Positions 43,277 to 51,863 of a stretch of DNA of 64,000 bases are shown here, in pieces. Source of the DNA: JAHFUI01 sp039931615. GTDB taxonomy: Bacteria; Acidobacteriota; Vicinamibacteria; Vicinamibacterales; CAVVIG01. The stretch's first letter is position 1. Every line of letters begins with the position of its first letter. The stretch lies in NCBI GenBank assembly GCA_039931615.1, contig JBDTRR010000023.1, positions 1-64,000 on the forward strand, read 5' to 3'. The position numbers and the translations under genes were made by a program. The notes beneath the pieces are model-generated. The model was not told the origin of the DNA. It was given only the letters and a program-made list of their open reading frames with translations, and ran no database searches.

Positions 43277-44389
43277 CTACTGTCCGGCCGCCGGGTGCTT
43301 CACCACCGCAATCCCCCACGGACCGCGTCCCACCGGGATCTTTTTTGTCACCTGTTTCGTGGCGACGTCGATCACTGACACGTCGTTGGACGGGCCATTG
43401 GCGGTATACAGCGTCGTCCCGTCCGCCGAGATGGCGATGCCCCATGGACGCGGACCGGCCTCGACCGACCCGACAACTTTATTGGTCGCGGTGTCGACGA
43501 ACAGTACCATCTGGCTGCGCCCGGTCGACACATAGACATGTTTGCCGTCGGGCGCCGCCACGGTCCCCATGGCGCGCATGCCCTTGCCGAGATCAATCGT
43601 CTTCAGGACCGTCAGCCGCTTCACGTCGATGACGGTGAGCGACGCGCCGGTCTCCGACGGCACGTAGGCACGCGATCCGTCCGGCAGGAACGCCACCGAT
43701 CGCGGTCTCGGCCCGACCTTCACGGACTTGACCACCTTGTGCGCCTCCAGATCGATCACGAACACGGCGCCGGCGTCTTCCGACGTCACCCAGATGCGGC
43801 GACCCGACGGTTCGACCGAAACGCCCTCGGGCTCTTCGCCGACGGTGAAGCTTTCGGTAATCTGGCCGCTCGCGACATCGACGACGCTGGCTTTCGCGGT
43901 GTCCTCGTTGGACACGAACACACGCGTGCCGTCGCGGCTGACCGCGACCAGCTCGGGGTCGGGTCCGCTCTCCAGAACCTTGAGCAGCTTGCCCTGCTGC
44001 AGATCGACGACGCCGATGCCGTCGGCCGTTCGATCGGGAGGCGGCAGCGTCTTCTCATCGACGCCGGGTCCCGCGTTGGGCGACCCGCTGAGGGCGACAT
44101 AGGCGCGCGTGCCGTCCTGGCTGGCGGAAATACCGCGCGGCCGCTTGCCAAGCGGAACCGTCGCCACGACGGCGAGCGTCTCGGCGTCGATGACGGTCAG
44201 ATCGCCGGATGTCTCGTTCGTCACGTAGAGCCCGACCGCCGGTATCTTCGGGGCTGCGGGCGCGGCCGGCGCCGCCGTCGACGCCGCTGGTGGCGGAGCC
44301 TCGGTTCCTCCGCAGCCGCCTGCCGTCGCGACAACCAGGGCCAGCAGCGGGAACACGATGCGATGTGATAGAGAAGTGATCATGGGCAT
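43277..44389 (-). CDS. YncE-like 40-residue-repeat propeller lipoprotein
   Basis: A 370-residue lipoprotein (lipobox ATAGGC, Cys near residue 24) followed by an Ala/Pro linker and about seven beta-propeller repeats of the type VIDAETLAVVATVPLGKRPRG / SQDGTRAYV, DGTRVFVSNEDTAKASVVD, EPSGRRIWVTSED, LPDGSRAYVPSETG and so on. YncE-family proteins are periplasmic, sometimes metal- or DNA-binding. ATG 44389 follows GAGGCG; 44383 also possible. Neighbour on the same strand is the TonB receptor. Confidence 0.88.
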   Translation of the reverse strand: MPMITSLSHRIVFPLLALVVATAGGCGGTEAPPPAASTAAPAAPAAPKIPAVGLYVTNETSGDLTVIDAETLAVVATVPLGKRPRGISASQDGTRAYVALSGSPNAGPGVDEKTLPPPDRTADGIGVVDLQQGKLLKVLESGPDPELVAVSRDGTRVFVSNEDTAKASVVDVASGQITESFTVGEEPEGVSVEPSGRRIWVTSEDAGAVFVIDLEAHKVVKSVKVGPRPRSVAFLPDGSRAYVPSETGASLTVIDVKRLTVLKTIDLGKGMRAMGTVAAPDGKHVYVSTGRSQMVLFVDTATNKVVGSVEAGPRPWGIAISADGTTLYTANGPSNDVSVIDVATKQVTKKIPVGRGPWGIAVVKHPAAGQ

Positions 44390-44487
44390 AGGCACGCCTC
44401 TTCGTGAAGTGACCGCGTTGATCGTCGATGATGCCCTGAATTCTACGCGGCTAACCACGCTCGTGCGACCAGCCTGGCGTACTTGGG

Positions 44488-44505
44488 GTCCGGCTGAAGC
44501 CGGAC
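44488..44505. repeat. Perfect palindrome GTCCGGCT-GA-AGCCGGAC
   Basis: Core copy of the dispersed element, preceded by GGCGTACTTGG which parallels GTACGTGGG at 12124-12132. It lies 15 nt before the TonB receptor's stop codon, in the 44390-44519 gap. Confidence 0.7.
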
Positions 44506-44519
44506 GCCACGTGCTAGGG

Positions 44520-47348
44520 CTAGAACCGGAGCCGGACCCCGAACTGAAGACTTCGCGGGTCGCCGACCGCCGTGATCTGGTTGAAGGTCGGCGCCGGACT
44601 CGACGGATAGGCCCCGGTTCCGAAATTCGCGTTCCGCGTCAGATTGTTGACGCGATTGGTCAGGTTGAACGCCTCGAGCTGCCCCTCGACCCGGACTCCT
44701 CTGCCGACCCGCACCCCGCGGCTCACTCGCAGGCTCAGGCCGAAGAAGTCACTGCCGATGCCGGCGTTGCGCGGGATGAACGCGCCGTCGACGATCGGCC
44801 GGCCAGCCGTGCCGTGTACGGTGGTCACCCCAGAGGTGATGTTGAACGGCAGAGCCGAATAGGACTGCAGCATCGTACTCACCTGGAAGCCATGACTGAT
44901 GCCCTCCCAGACCGTCTGCGCCGGCGCCATCGACGAGTTGACGGACCCGGAGAGGACCAGCCGGTGTCGCTGATCGTCGTCCGATCGGCCCCAGTCCTTC
45001 GACAGATCGAACGGGTCGATCGGCGAGCTGAAGAAACTCTCCCCGACGTTGTTCATCGATGTCGAGTAGGCGTAGCTGACCCGGTAGTTCCCCCAGCCCG
45101 CCGGCCGTTGCACGAACGAGACATGCAGGCCGTGATAGTCGGAGTCGGCGGCCGAGGAATACTGGTTGTTGTTGGCATACGCCGCAGTCGGGCGGCAGCC
45201 GTTGTTGGTGCCGCTGGCGACACAGGCCGGCACGTTCTGATTGATCTGCATGATGAGATGCCGGCCGCGCGTGTATTGATAGCCGACGCTGAAGGTGCTG
45301 CCGCGCCCGAGCTGCTGCTCGATCTCGACGCTGGCCTGCCGCGACAGCGCGTTCTGGAGGTTCGGATCCATCGTCGTCAGATTGAGCAGCGTGACCGACG
45401 GGACCGGACCGCTGAGGATGTTCGGGAACGTCGGCGCGCCGCCCTGGTTGGGCGACAGGCTGAGGCTGACCTGGCGCAGCAGCCCGAGGTCGGTGGTATT
45501 CCCCGCCGCCAGCAGCGCGTTCGCCACCGCGCGCAGCGGCACCCGGTCGTAGTAGAGCCCGGCGCTGGCGCGCACCACCATCCGCCTGGCGTCGAACGGC
45601 GTCCACGCCAGACCGACCCGCGGCGAGATGTTGTCGGCGTCGGTGTGGACCGCCTCCAGGAACTGCAGGTCGTAGCGCAGACCCGCATTCAACGTCGCAC
45701 GGGGACTGATCTTCCATTCGTCCTGGGCGTAGACACCGAGGTTCGGGTTCGTCTGGGCGACGACGGTGGTGCCGAAGGTCTGGGTGAAGCCCGAGTTGTT
45801 GTAGACGCCGGCCAGGAAATTCGCCAGCGATGAGAAGGTGTAGGCGCCGCGGATCGATCGCGGATAGACGATCGTGTCGCGGTTGTAGAGAAAATCGACG
45901 CCCACCCGCAGCGCGTGCGCACCTGCCTGATGGGACAGGTTGTTGACGACCTGGTAGATCCAGTTCTGCCGCCCCTGCGGACTGCCCGACAGCGTCCCGA
46001 ACGACGCCACCCCCGCGATGTTGACCGCCGGCCCGACGCTGTCGGAGGGCAGCGCTTTCAGATCGCCGTACGAGAGCTGCGCCCGGGTCTCGTTGACGGT
46101 CCGCGGCGAGAACGTGGCGGTGTTGCTGAAGGCCAGCGACTGATCGCTGTTGTTCAACCCGGCCGACGCGGATGGCGTATTCAAGCCGCCGGCGCCGCGG
46201 GAGTTGCTGGAATCGACGCGGTAGAGGCTGTAGCGAACCGTGAACTGATCGCGGCCGTTGATTTGATGGTCGGCCTTGGCCAGGAAATTTGTCGTGTGCA
46301 ACGAGTTGGGATATTCGCCGGTCGTCAGCAGCGAACCAGGATAGCCGACGGCAGCCAGCCTGGCGTTGATGGTCGAGACGGTCGCCGGGGAAACGGTCAC
46401 CAACCCGGTTTGATTCAGCCGGCGCTGCTCGAAGTTCGAGAAGAAAAACGTCCGGTCGCGCACGATCGGGCCGCCCAGGCTCGATCCGTACTGCGACTGG
46501 TGCATCGGCAGCGTCGTGCCCGACAGCGCGTTGGGCGCGTTGAAGCGGTCATCGCGCGCGTAGTCGTAGAGGTCGCCCCGCATCGTGTTCGTACCGCTCT
46601 TGGTCACGACGTTGATGTAGCCGCCCAGGGCGCGCCCCAGCTCGGCCTGACCGCCCGAGGTCACCACCTGAAACTGGTCGACGGCGTCGACGCTGTAGGG
46701 AATGCCGCTCAGCCCTGCCGCGTCGTCGTTGGCCGACAAGCCATCGACGATGAAGTTGTTGGAGAAGTTGCGCTGGCTCCCGATCGAGACGCCCTGGCCC
46801 GGCACCGCCGACGTCTCGGCAAAGAGCTGCGTGCTGCCGATATTGGTCGGCGAGACGCCGGGCACGAGCAGCGCGAGGTCGAGGAAGTTGCGGCCGTTCA
46901 TCGGCAGGTTTCGCACCTCGGCCTGCGAGATGGTGCCGGCAATCTGGCTGCGGGCCGATTCGAGGACGACCGGCTCGGCGGTGACACGGACGTTGACCTC
47001 CACCGCGCCGACCGTCAGGGCGACCCGGAGTTCGAACGCCGCACCAACAGTGAGCGTCACCTGGCGCAGGGCGTCGGCAAAGCCGGCCTTCCGCACGCTG
47101 ATCTCGTAGGGCCCGACCCGCAGGTAGGTGAACCGGAAGCGCCCTTCCCCATCGGTGTCGGCGGCAGCGGTCAGGTTCGTCTCGGTGTGGCGTGCCGACA
47201 CCTGCGCGCCGGTCACCACGGCGCCCGAGGCATCGGTCACGCGTCCGCTGACGCTGGCGTAGTTCACCGTCTCCTGCGCGGCGGCGGGATCGGCCCACAT
47301 CAATATCGACGCCACGAGCAGAACAGCGCTACGGAACACGGGTGACAC
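44520..47348 (-). CDS. TonB-dependent receptor, Oar-like, with carboxypeptidase-regulatory domain
   Basis: A 942-residue outer-membrane receptor. The signal peptide ends at ADPAAAQ. Residues ~30-115 are a carboxypeptidase-regulatory domain (ASVSGRVTDASGAVVTGAQV...GPYEISVRKAGF). A plug domain follows (~120-235, with LPMNGRNFLDLALLVPG and GGYINVVTKSGTN), then a barrel to the terminal LQFGVRLRF. This layout dominates in Acidobacteria and Bacteroidetes. The start is GTG at 47348, overlapping the BNR gene stop by 20 nt, so translation is coupled. Ligand unknown; oligosaccharide, protein or metal complex. Confidence 0.92.
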   Translation of the reverse strand: MSPVFRSAVLLVASILMWADPAAAQETVNYASVSGRVTDASGAVVTGAQVSARHTETNLTAAADTDGEGRFRFTYLRVGPYEISVRKAGFADALRQVTLTVGAAFELRVALTVGAVEVNVRVTAEPVVLESARSQIAGTISQAEVRNLPMNGRNFLDLALLVPGVSPTNIGSTQLFAETSAVPGQGVSIGSQRNFSNNFIVDGLSANDDAAGLSGIPYSVDAVDQFQVVTSGGQAELGRALGGYINVVTKSGTNTMRGDLYDYARDDRFNAPNALSGTTLPMHQSQYGSSLGGPIVRDRTFFFSNFEQRRLNQTGLVTVSPATVSTINARLAAVGYPGSLLTTGEYPNSLHTTNFLAKADHQINGRDQFTVRYSLYRVDSSNSRGAGGLNTPSASAGLNNSDQSLAFSNTATFSPRTVNETRAQLSYGDLKALPSDSVGPAVNIAGVASFGTLSGSPQGRQNWIYQVVNNLSHQAGAHALRVGVDFLYNRDTIVYPRSIRGAYTFSSLANFLAGVYNNSGFTQTFGTTVVAQTNPNLGVYAQDEWKISPRATLNAGLRYDLQFLEAVHTDADNISPRVGLAWTPFDARRMVVRASAGLYYDRVPLRAVANALLAAGNTTDLGLLRQVSLSLSPNQGGAPTFPNILSGPVPSVTLLNLTTMDPNLQNALSRQASVEIEQQLGRGSTFSVGYQYTRGRHLIMQINQNVPACVASGTNNGCRPTAAYANNNQYSSAADSDYHGLHVSFVQRPAGWGNYRVSYAYSTSMNNVGESFFSSPIDPFDLSKDWGRSDDDQRHRLVLSGSVNSSMAPAQTVWEGISHGFQVSTMLQSYSALPFNITSGVTTVHGTAGRPIVDGAFIPRNAGIGSDFFGLSLRVSRGVRVGRGVRVEGQLEAFNLTNRVNNLTRNANFGTGAYPSSPAPTFNQITAVGDPRSLQFGVRLRF

Positions 47349-48618
47349 GGATCACCGATCCTTCCTGCGGACCGCTCGTCCACGCCACGACGACACCGTC
47401 TGCGACGGCGGCGATCGCCGGGTACACCGCGCCCGCGCCGAGGACCTGGCGCGTGAATCGGAGCGTTCCCTGGCCTTTGGCGAGGGCGCGGCCGATCACG
47501 ACCTGGCGCGTTCCCTCCTTGACCTGCTCGTCCCAGGCGGCGACCACCGACCGGCGCGCATCGATGGCGATCTGCGGGTGGCGCGGCAGACCCTCGGTCG
47601 GGATGGGCTCGCGCGCCGTGAACCGGCGGCCGTCACTCGAAACGGCGTAGAACAGCGCCAGCGTTGGTTCGCGGCCTGGCGCCGGACTGTCCACCAGCGT
47701 CGGCCATACCAGGTGCAGTCGATTGGCGGCGTCGGCGGCCATTGCCGGCCCGTTCTCGGGACAGCCGTCGAGGACCCAGCGGTCTTCGCTGACGCGGACC
47801 GGTGCCGCGAAGGTCCGCCCGCCATCCCGCGACACGGTGAACGCGATGTCGCGCACGTTGCCCGGATAGACGTGGCGCCAGGCCGCAAACAGCGAACCGT
47901 CTGATCCGGAGGCGACGGCGGTCTTGCAGCAGTAGCAAACGCCACCAGTCAGGACGCGCGGCGTGTCGGAGCCGTCCAGCCGCCCGACATACAGCTTGGA
48001 CAGCTGGGCCCGCGCCGAGCCATCGGCGGCGGGATCGGCGTGTCCGGTGTGCTGCTGTCCCTCGTGGTGCATCGGTGGACCCTGCCGGGCGGATCCGGCA
48101 AGCTCGCGGTGGTCGAGCCAGGCGGCCACCACGTGTCCGTCGCGATCGATCGCGGTCGACTGCCAGCCGCGGTTGCCGGCGCCGTCGCCCCCGGGCACTG
48201 GTGAGGCGCGGCCGAACGATCTCCCACCGTCGTCGGACCGCGCCTGGAGCAGCCGCGTCCCGCCGGCGGCCTTCGAGGTCCAGACGACGACGATCGACGG
48301 ATCCCGGCCACTCCTCGGGACCAGGGCGATGCGCGGCGGCTGTTCGCCGGACAGGCTCGCCGCCCCGGCCGCGTCGTTGACGCGCACCGGAGCGCTGAAG
48401 CTGCCACCGGCATTGCGACTGACGGCCACGAAGACATCCGTCGGGCCGTCTTTTGCCGTGGCGCCCCAGCCGACCGCCACCAGTTGGCCGGCCGCCGCGA
48501 TCGATGAATTCGCGTTGGCACGCCCCTGGATACCGACCTCAATCGAATGAGCACTGCTCGCCGTCATTGCCGCCGCAACGACAATGACTGCGGCGCTGAG
48601 TCTGCGTGTGGCCCTCAT
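47329..48618 (-). CDS. BNR/sialidase-type six-bladed propeller exoprotein
   Basis: A 429-residue secreted protein with signal ending ASSAHS. It has repeated Asp-box-like motifs: SRNAGGSFSAPVRV, SDDGGRSFGRASPV, SRDGGRTFAAPVRV, SSDGRRFTAREPI. These beta-propellers bind or cleave glycans, but sialidase Arg triad residues are not obvious. It also has a His-rich loop PMHHEGQQHTGHADP and CYCCKTA and CPENGP, which suggest metal binding or disulfides. ATG 48616-48618. It leads a unit with the TonB receptor. Confidence 0.85.
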   Translation of the reverse strand: MRATRRLSAAVIVVAAAMTASSAHSIEVGIQGRANANSSIAAAGQLVAVGWGATAKDGPTDVFVAVSRNAGGSFSAPVRVNDAAGAASLSGEQPPRIALVPRSGRDPSIVVVWTSKAAGGTRLLQARSDDGGRSFGRASPVPGGDGAGNRGWQSTAIDRDGHVVAAWLDHRELAGSARQGPPMHHEGQQHTGHADPAADGSARAQLSKLYVGRLDGSDTPRVLTGGVCYCCKTAVASGSDGSLFAAWRHVYPGNVRDIAFTVSRDGGRTFAAPVRVSEDRWVLDGCPENGPAMAADAANRLHLVWPTLVDSPAPGREPTLALFYAVSSDGRRFTAREPIPTEGLPRHPQIAIDARRSVVAAWDEQVKEGTRQVVIGRALAKGQGTLRFTRQVLGAGAVYPAIAAVADGVVVAWTSGPQEGSVIRVTRVP

Positions 48619-48781
48619 GACCTCTCCCTCAATGCGCGACTGATCCGGCGCAGAGCCGGAGCTCTGCGCGTCCGCGTTGACGTTGCCGAGGGGCGTCAGA
48701 GCCCGCAACAGCCCGCACTGCCGGACGCACCGGCAGCGCCAGGCCCGGCCCCTGCGCGCAACGTGATGAGATGTGGGAGAG

Positions 48782-49156
48782 CTAAGCTCTGGGAGGAGGC
48801 GATTCGGGACGATGGGCGCGACGAATGGCGGAGGGCGTGGCCGTCGGTACGGACGCACACTGTACGAAAGCGCTTACGGTAACCGTTGGCGGCGGCAGCA
48901 GACCGACGCCGCCGGCCTGCGCCAGCAGCGCCGCTTCGGATCCGCCTGAAGCGTTACGTATCTTGCATGTCCGATCACCTTGGTCGGTGTGATGCATCGG
49001 ACACGCCTGACCCGGTGCGATCGGGCAATCGCATTCGTCGTGGCTGGCGGCCGGCGCGTCGATCGCATGCAGCGCCAGCGGCGCGGCTGACGCCGCGAGC
49101 TGGCAGATCAGCCAGCCGGCAATCACCCACGACAGACGGCTTCGGACAGCACCCAT
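48782..49156 (-). CDS. Cys/His-rich secreted protein, unknown function
   Basis: A 124-residue protein. A signal or anchor helix (LSWVIAGWLICQLAASAAPLAL) is followed by a cluster HDECDCPIAPGQACPMHHTD with a later DRTCKIRN, suited to binding copper or zinc. The second half has a hydrophobic stretch (LLAQAGGVGLLPPPTVTV) and an Arg/Pro tail. ATG 49154-49156. Its start codon overlaps that of the divergent barrel gene (both in CATG). Placed ahead of the BNR and TonB genes, it may be their metal-handling partner. Confidence 0.65.
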   Translation of the reverse strand: MGAVRSRLSWVIAGWLICQLAASAAPLALHAIDAPAASHDECDCPIAPGQACPMHHTDQGDRTCKIRNASGGSEAALLAQAGGVGLLPPPTVTVSAFVQCASVPTATPSAIRRAHRPESPPPRA

Positions 49157-50438
49157 GGACTCTCGCTACGGTATCACGGCCGGTTCATCGCCCAGATCGC
49201 GAACTTGTTTCCGGCGGGCCGGGGCGTCGCGCCCGATCCAACTCGCCGTCCTCACCGCCCTGCTGGTCTCGGTCGCGGCGGCGAGCGCGGCCCAGTCCGA
49301 TCAGGCAGCTCCCGAAGCGCATCATCACCCGGCCGCCGACACGGCGGGAGCCTGGTCGTGGACAGCCGATGCCAATGCCTTCTTCGGCTACAACTACCAG
49401 CAGCGGAAGTACGCCGACTTCTCAGCCTGGGAGTCGCAGAACTGGTTCATGCTGGGCGCCAATCGGATCGCCGGGGCGGGACGACTGACGGTCGAGGGCA
49501 TGCTGTCGCTCGAGCCGTTCACAATGAAGGCGCAGGGATCGCCCCAGCTGTTCCAGACCGGTGAGAGCTACCAGCGGACGCCGAACGTCAACTTCCAGCA
49601 TCCTCACGATCTGCTGATGGCGCTCGGCGCGACCTATCGGCTCGAGCGTCCCGGCGTGCGCTACACCTTCGGCGCCGACCTCGTCGGTTCGCCGACCCTG
49701 GGTCCGACGCCGTTCATGCACCGGGAGTCGGCGCGCAACAATCCGGCGGTGCCGATCGGGCACCACAGCCTCGACTCGACGCACATCACCACCGGCGTGC
49801 TCCGCTTCGGCGTCGAAACCGGTCCGCTGTCGTTCGAGGCCTCGACGTTCCGCGGCGCCGAGCCGGACGAGGACCGGTTGAACGTCGAGCGGCCGGCGCT
49901 CGATTCCTGGGCGGTCCGCGTCGGCTGGCACCGCGGCCCGTGGCAGGCGCAGGTCTCGGGCGGCCGTCTGCACGAGCCGGAATGGTTCGAACCCTACGAC
50001 GTCACCCGGCTGACCGCCTCGATCGGCTTCAGCGGCGCGATCGCCTCGCGCGCGCTGGAGGCCACGGCGGCGTGGGGACAGAACCGCGAGTTCAACGGCT
50101 ACGACAACAAGGACGACAGCTTTCTGCTCGAGTGGGATTTTCGGGCCACCGGCGCGACGTCGGTCTATGGCCGCGCCGAACAGTCGGCGAAGCAGATCTT
50201 CGGCCTCGGCCTGCATCCAAGGGGCTTCACGCATCCGCACTTCTATTCGCAGGTCAGCGCGGTGACCGTCGGCGCGGTGCGCGACCTGCCGATGGTCGGC
50301 CCCGGCCGCGTCGGCGTCGGCAGCGACGTCACCTTCTACCCGGTCATGCGAGACGTCCTCGACCTCTACCAGGGGTCGCACTCCTTTCACGTCTTCCTAC
50401 GCTGGCGGCCGGCGCAGACGGCCGTCCACGTCCACTGA
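49155..50438 (+). CDS. Outer-membrane beta-barrel, His-rich N-terminus
   Basis: A 427-residue protein. The signal core is LAVLTALLVSVAAASAAQ (~31-48), preceded by an unusually long Arg-rich n-region. The mature N-terminus has EAHHHPAAD. The rest is an amphipathic barrel, with loops FQHPHDLLMALG and FTHPHFYSQVS and an aromatic-rich end (FHVFLRWRP). I do not recognise the family. The only in-frame ATG is at 49155, which shares bases with the divergent gene's ATG. Possibly involved in copper efflux, given His loops and neighbours, but this is inference. Confidence 0.7.
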   Translation: MDSRYGITAGSSPRSRTCFRRAGASRPIQLAVLTALLVSVAAASAAQSDQAAPEAHHHPAADTAGAWSWTADANAFFGYNYQQRKYADFSAWESQNWFMLGANRIAGAGRLTVEGMLSLEPFTMKAQGSPQLFQTGESYQRTPNVNFQHPHDLLMALGATYRLERPGVRYTFGADLVGSPTLGPTPFMHRESARNNPAVPIGHHSLDSTHITTGVLRFGVETGPLSFEASTFRGAEPDEDRLNVERPALDSWAVRVGWHRGPWQAQVSGGRLHEPEWFEPYDVTRLTASIGFSGAIASRALEATAAWGQNREFNGYDNKDDSFLLEWDFRATGATSVYGRAEQSAKQIFGLGLHPRGFTHPHFYSQVSAVTVGAVRDLPMVGPGRVGVGSDVTFYPVMRDVLDLYQGSHSFHVFLRWRPAQTAVHVH

Positions 50439-50459
50439 CAACGGGGCTCGCGGAAGAGG

Positions 50460-50511
50460 AAAAAGGGGTCGGGAGTATTTCTTTTTGCATAATGACTCCC
50501 GACCCCTTTTT
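50460..50511. repeat. REP-type perfect 17-bp inverted repeat
   Basis: AAAAAGGGGTCGGGAGT (50460-50476) and ACTCCCGACCCCTTTTT (50495-50511) flank an 18-nt AT-rich loop. This matches from memory a widespread small palindromic element. It lies 22 nt after the barrel gene and, with its terminal T run, could also terminate transcription. Confidence 0.75.
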
Positions 50512-50605
50512 ATGTTTTTGCGTACTCCGTTTCGGTTACGAGTCGGGCTGCGAAATGCTGCTATTCTTGGATCAACTTGACAATGTCCGTGCCAGAGCTG
50601 GATCC

Positions 50606-51841
50606 ATGTCCATCGTCGCCCTCTCGGAACTGCTCGGCGCCAGCGTGCGCGACGCCAGCGGCGCGATCCGGGGACGGGTGCGCGAAGTCGCCATCGCACC
50701 CGAGGATCACCCCACCCGCATCGCCTATCTGATTGTCCGCACCGCCGCGGGCGAGCGCGTGCTGCCGGCCCGCGAGCTGACCGCGTGCGGAGCGAGCGTC
50801 CGCGCCGAGAGCGACAGCCGGACCTGGGACCGCCACACGCCGTCGGACGGCGTCCTCCTCCTCAAGCGCGACCTCCTCGATCAGCAGATCATCGACGTGC
50901 ACGGCCGGAAGGTGGTGCGGGTCAACGACGTCGAGCTCGACTCGACGCCGGACGACAGCCACGTCCGCCTGAGCGTCCTGTCGGTGGACGTCGGGGCGCG
51001 GGGCGCCGTCCGACGTCTGGCGAAGGGCGTCGTGCCGGCATTCACCCTGCGGGCCCTGCTCGAAAAAATCCCGCCGCGCGTCATCCCCTGGCATTTCGTC
51101 GATCTGCTCGAGACCGATCCGGCGCGCCGGGTCAGGCTCAAGATTGTCTACGAAGGCCTGTCCAAGATGCATCCGGCGGACATCGCCGACATCGTCGAGG
51201 ACCTGCCGCGGGCCGAGCGCGAAGCGGTGTTCGAGACGATCGACGAAGAGGTGGCCGCCGAAGCGCTCGAGGAACTCGATCCCAGGGTGCAGGTGTCGAT
51301 CGTCGAGTCGCTCGATTCCGACCGCGCCGCCGACATCGTCGAGGAAATGGATCCGGACGCGGCCGCCGATCTCCTCGGCGATCTGTCGACGGTCCGCTCG
51401 GACGCGATCCTCGAGCAGATGCAGCCGGACGAGCGCCGCGAAGTCACCCAGCTGCTCGAGTTCGGTGAGCACACCGCCGCCGGCCGGATGACCACGGAGT
51501 ACATCGCGGTGGCGGAAACGGCGGTCGTCGACGACGCCATCGAGGCCTTGAAGGCGTTCGAAGGCAGCCGCGAAGCACTGGCGACCATCTACCTGATTGG
51601 TGACGGGAACAAACTGACCGGAGCGGTGCCGCTCGTCCGGATCGCCATTTCCTCGCCGGCGGTCCAGCTGTCGGAGCTCGGCGAGCCCTACGTCGCCTGC
51701 GCGCCCGACACGCCGCAGGACGAAGTCGCCGCGCTCTTCGACAAATACAACCTGTTGACGCTCGCCGTGGTCGACGAGCACGGGCGCCTGTCTGGCATCA
51801 TCACGGCGGACGATGTGATCACGATGCTGCGTCATCGCTGA
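50606..51841 (+). CDS. PRC-barrel / MgtE-N / CBS-domain protein (Mg sensor-like)
   Basis: A 411-residue cytosolic protein. Residues ~1-80 and ~80-150 look like two PRC-barrel domains (LLGASVRDASGAIRGRV; IIDVHGRKVVRVNDVELD). Residues ~155-290 match the MgtE N-domain (KMHPADIADIVEDLPRAEREAVFETI...MDPDAAADLLGDL). Two CBS motifs follow (MTTEYIAV...; AALFDKYNLLTLAVVDEHGRLSGIITADD). There is no transmembrane channel domain. In MgtE these two domains sense Mg2+ and gate the channel. The next gene is an NRAMP-type transporter. ATG 50555 is an alternative start. Confidence 0.87.
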   Translation: MSIVALSELLGASVRDASGAIRGRVREVAIAPEDHPTRIAYLIVRTAAGERVLPARELTACGASVRAESDSRTWDRHTPSDGVLLLKRDLLDQQIIDVHGRKVVRVNDVELDSTPDDSHVRLSVLSVDVGARGAVRRLAKGVVPAFTLRALLEKIPPRVIPWHFVDLLETDPARRVRLKIVYEGLSKMHPADIADIVEDLPRAEREAVFETIDEEVAAEALEELDPRVQVSIVESLDSDRAADIVEEMDPDAAADLLGDLSTVRSDAILEQMQPDERREVTQLLEFGEHTAAGRMTTEYIAVAETAVVDDAIEALKAFEGSREALATIYLIGDGNKLTGAVPLVRIAISSPAVQLSELGEPYVACAPDTPQDEVAALFDKYNLLTLAVVDEHGRLSGIITADDVITMLRHR

Positions 51842-51863
51842 ACGCGGCCCGGGAAATGACCTT

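Noticed and set aside
47329..48618. True sialidase
   Set aside because: Asp-box-like repeats are present, but I could not find the Arg triad or the Tyr/Glu nucleophile pair, so only the propeller call is made.
49155..50438. Frameshift as cause of the overlapping CATG starts
   Set aside because: Both proteins have complete signal peptides from these starts and no downstream frame break, so a sequencing error is not needed to explain it.
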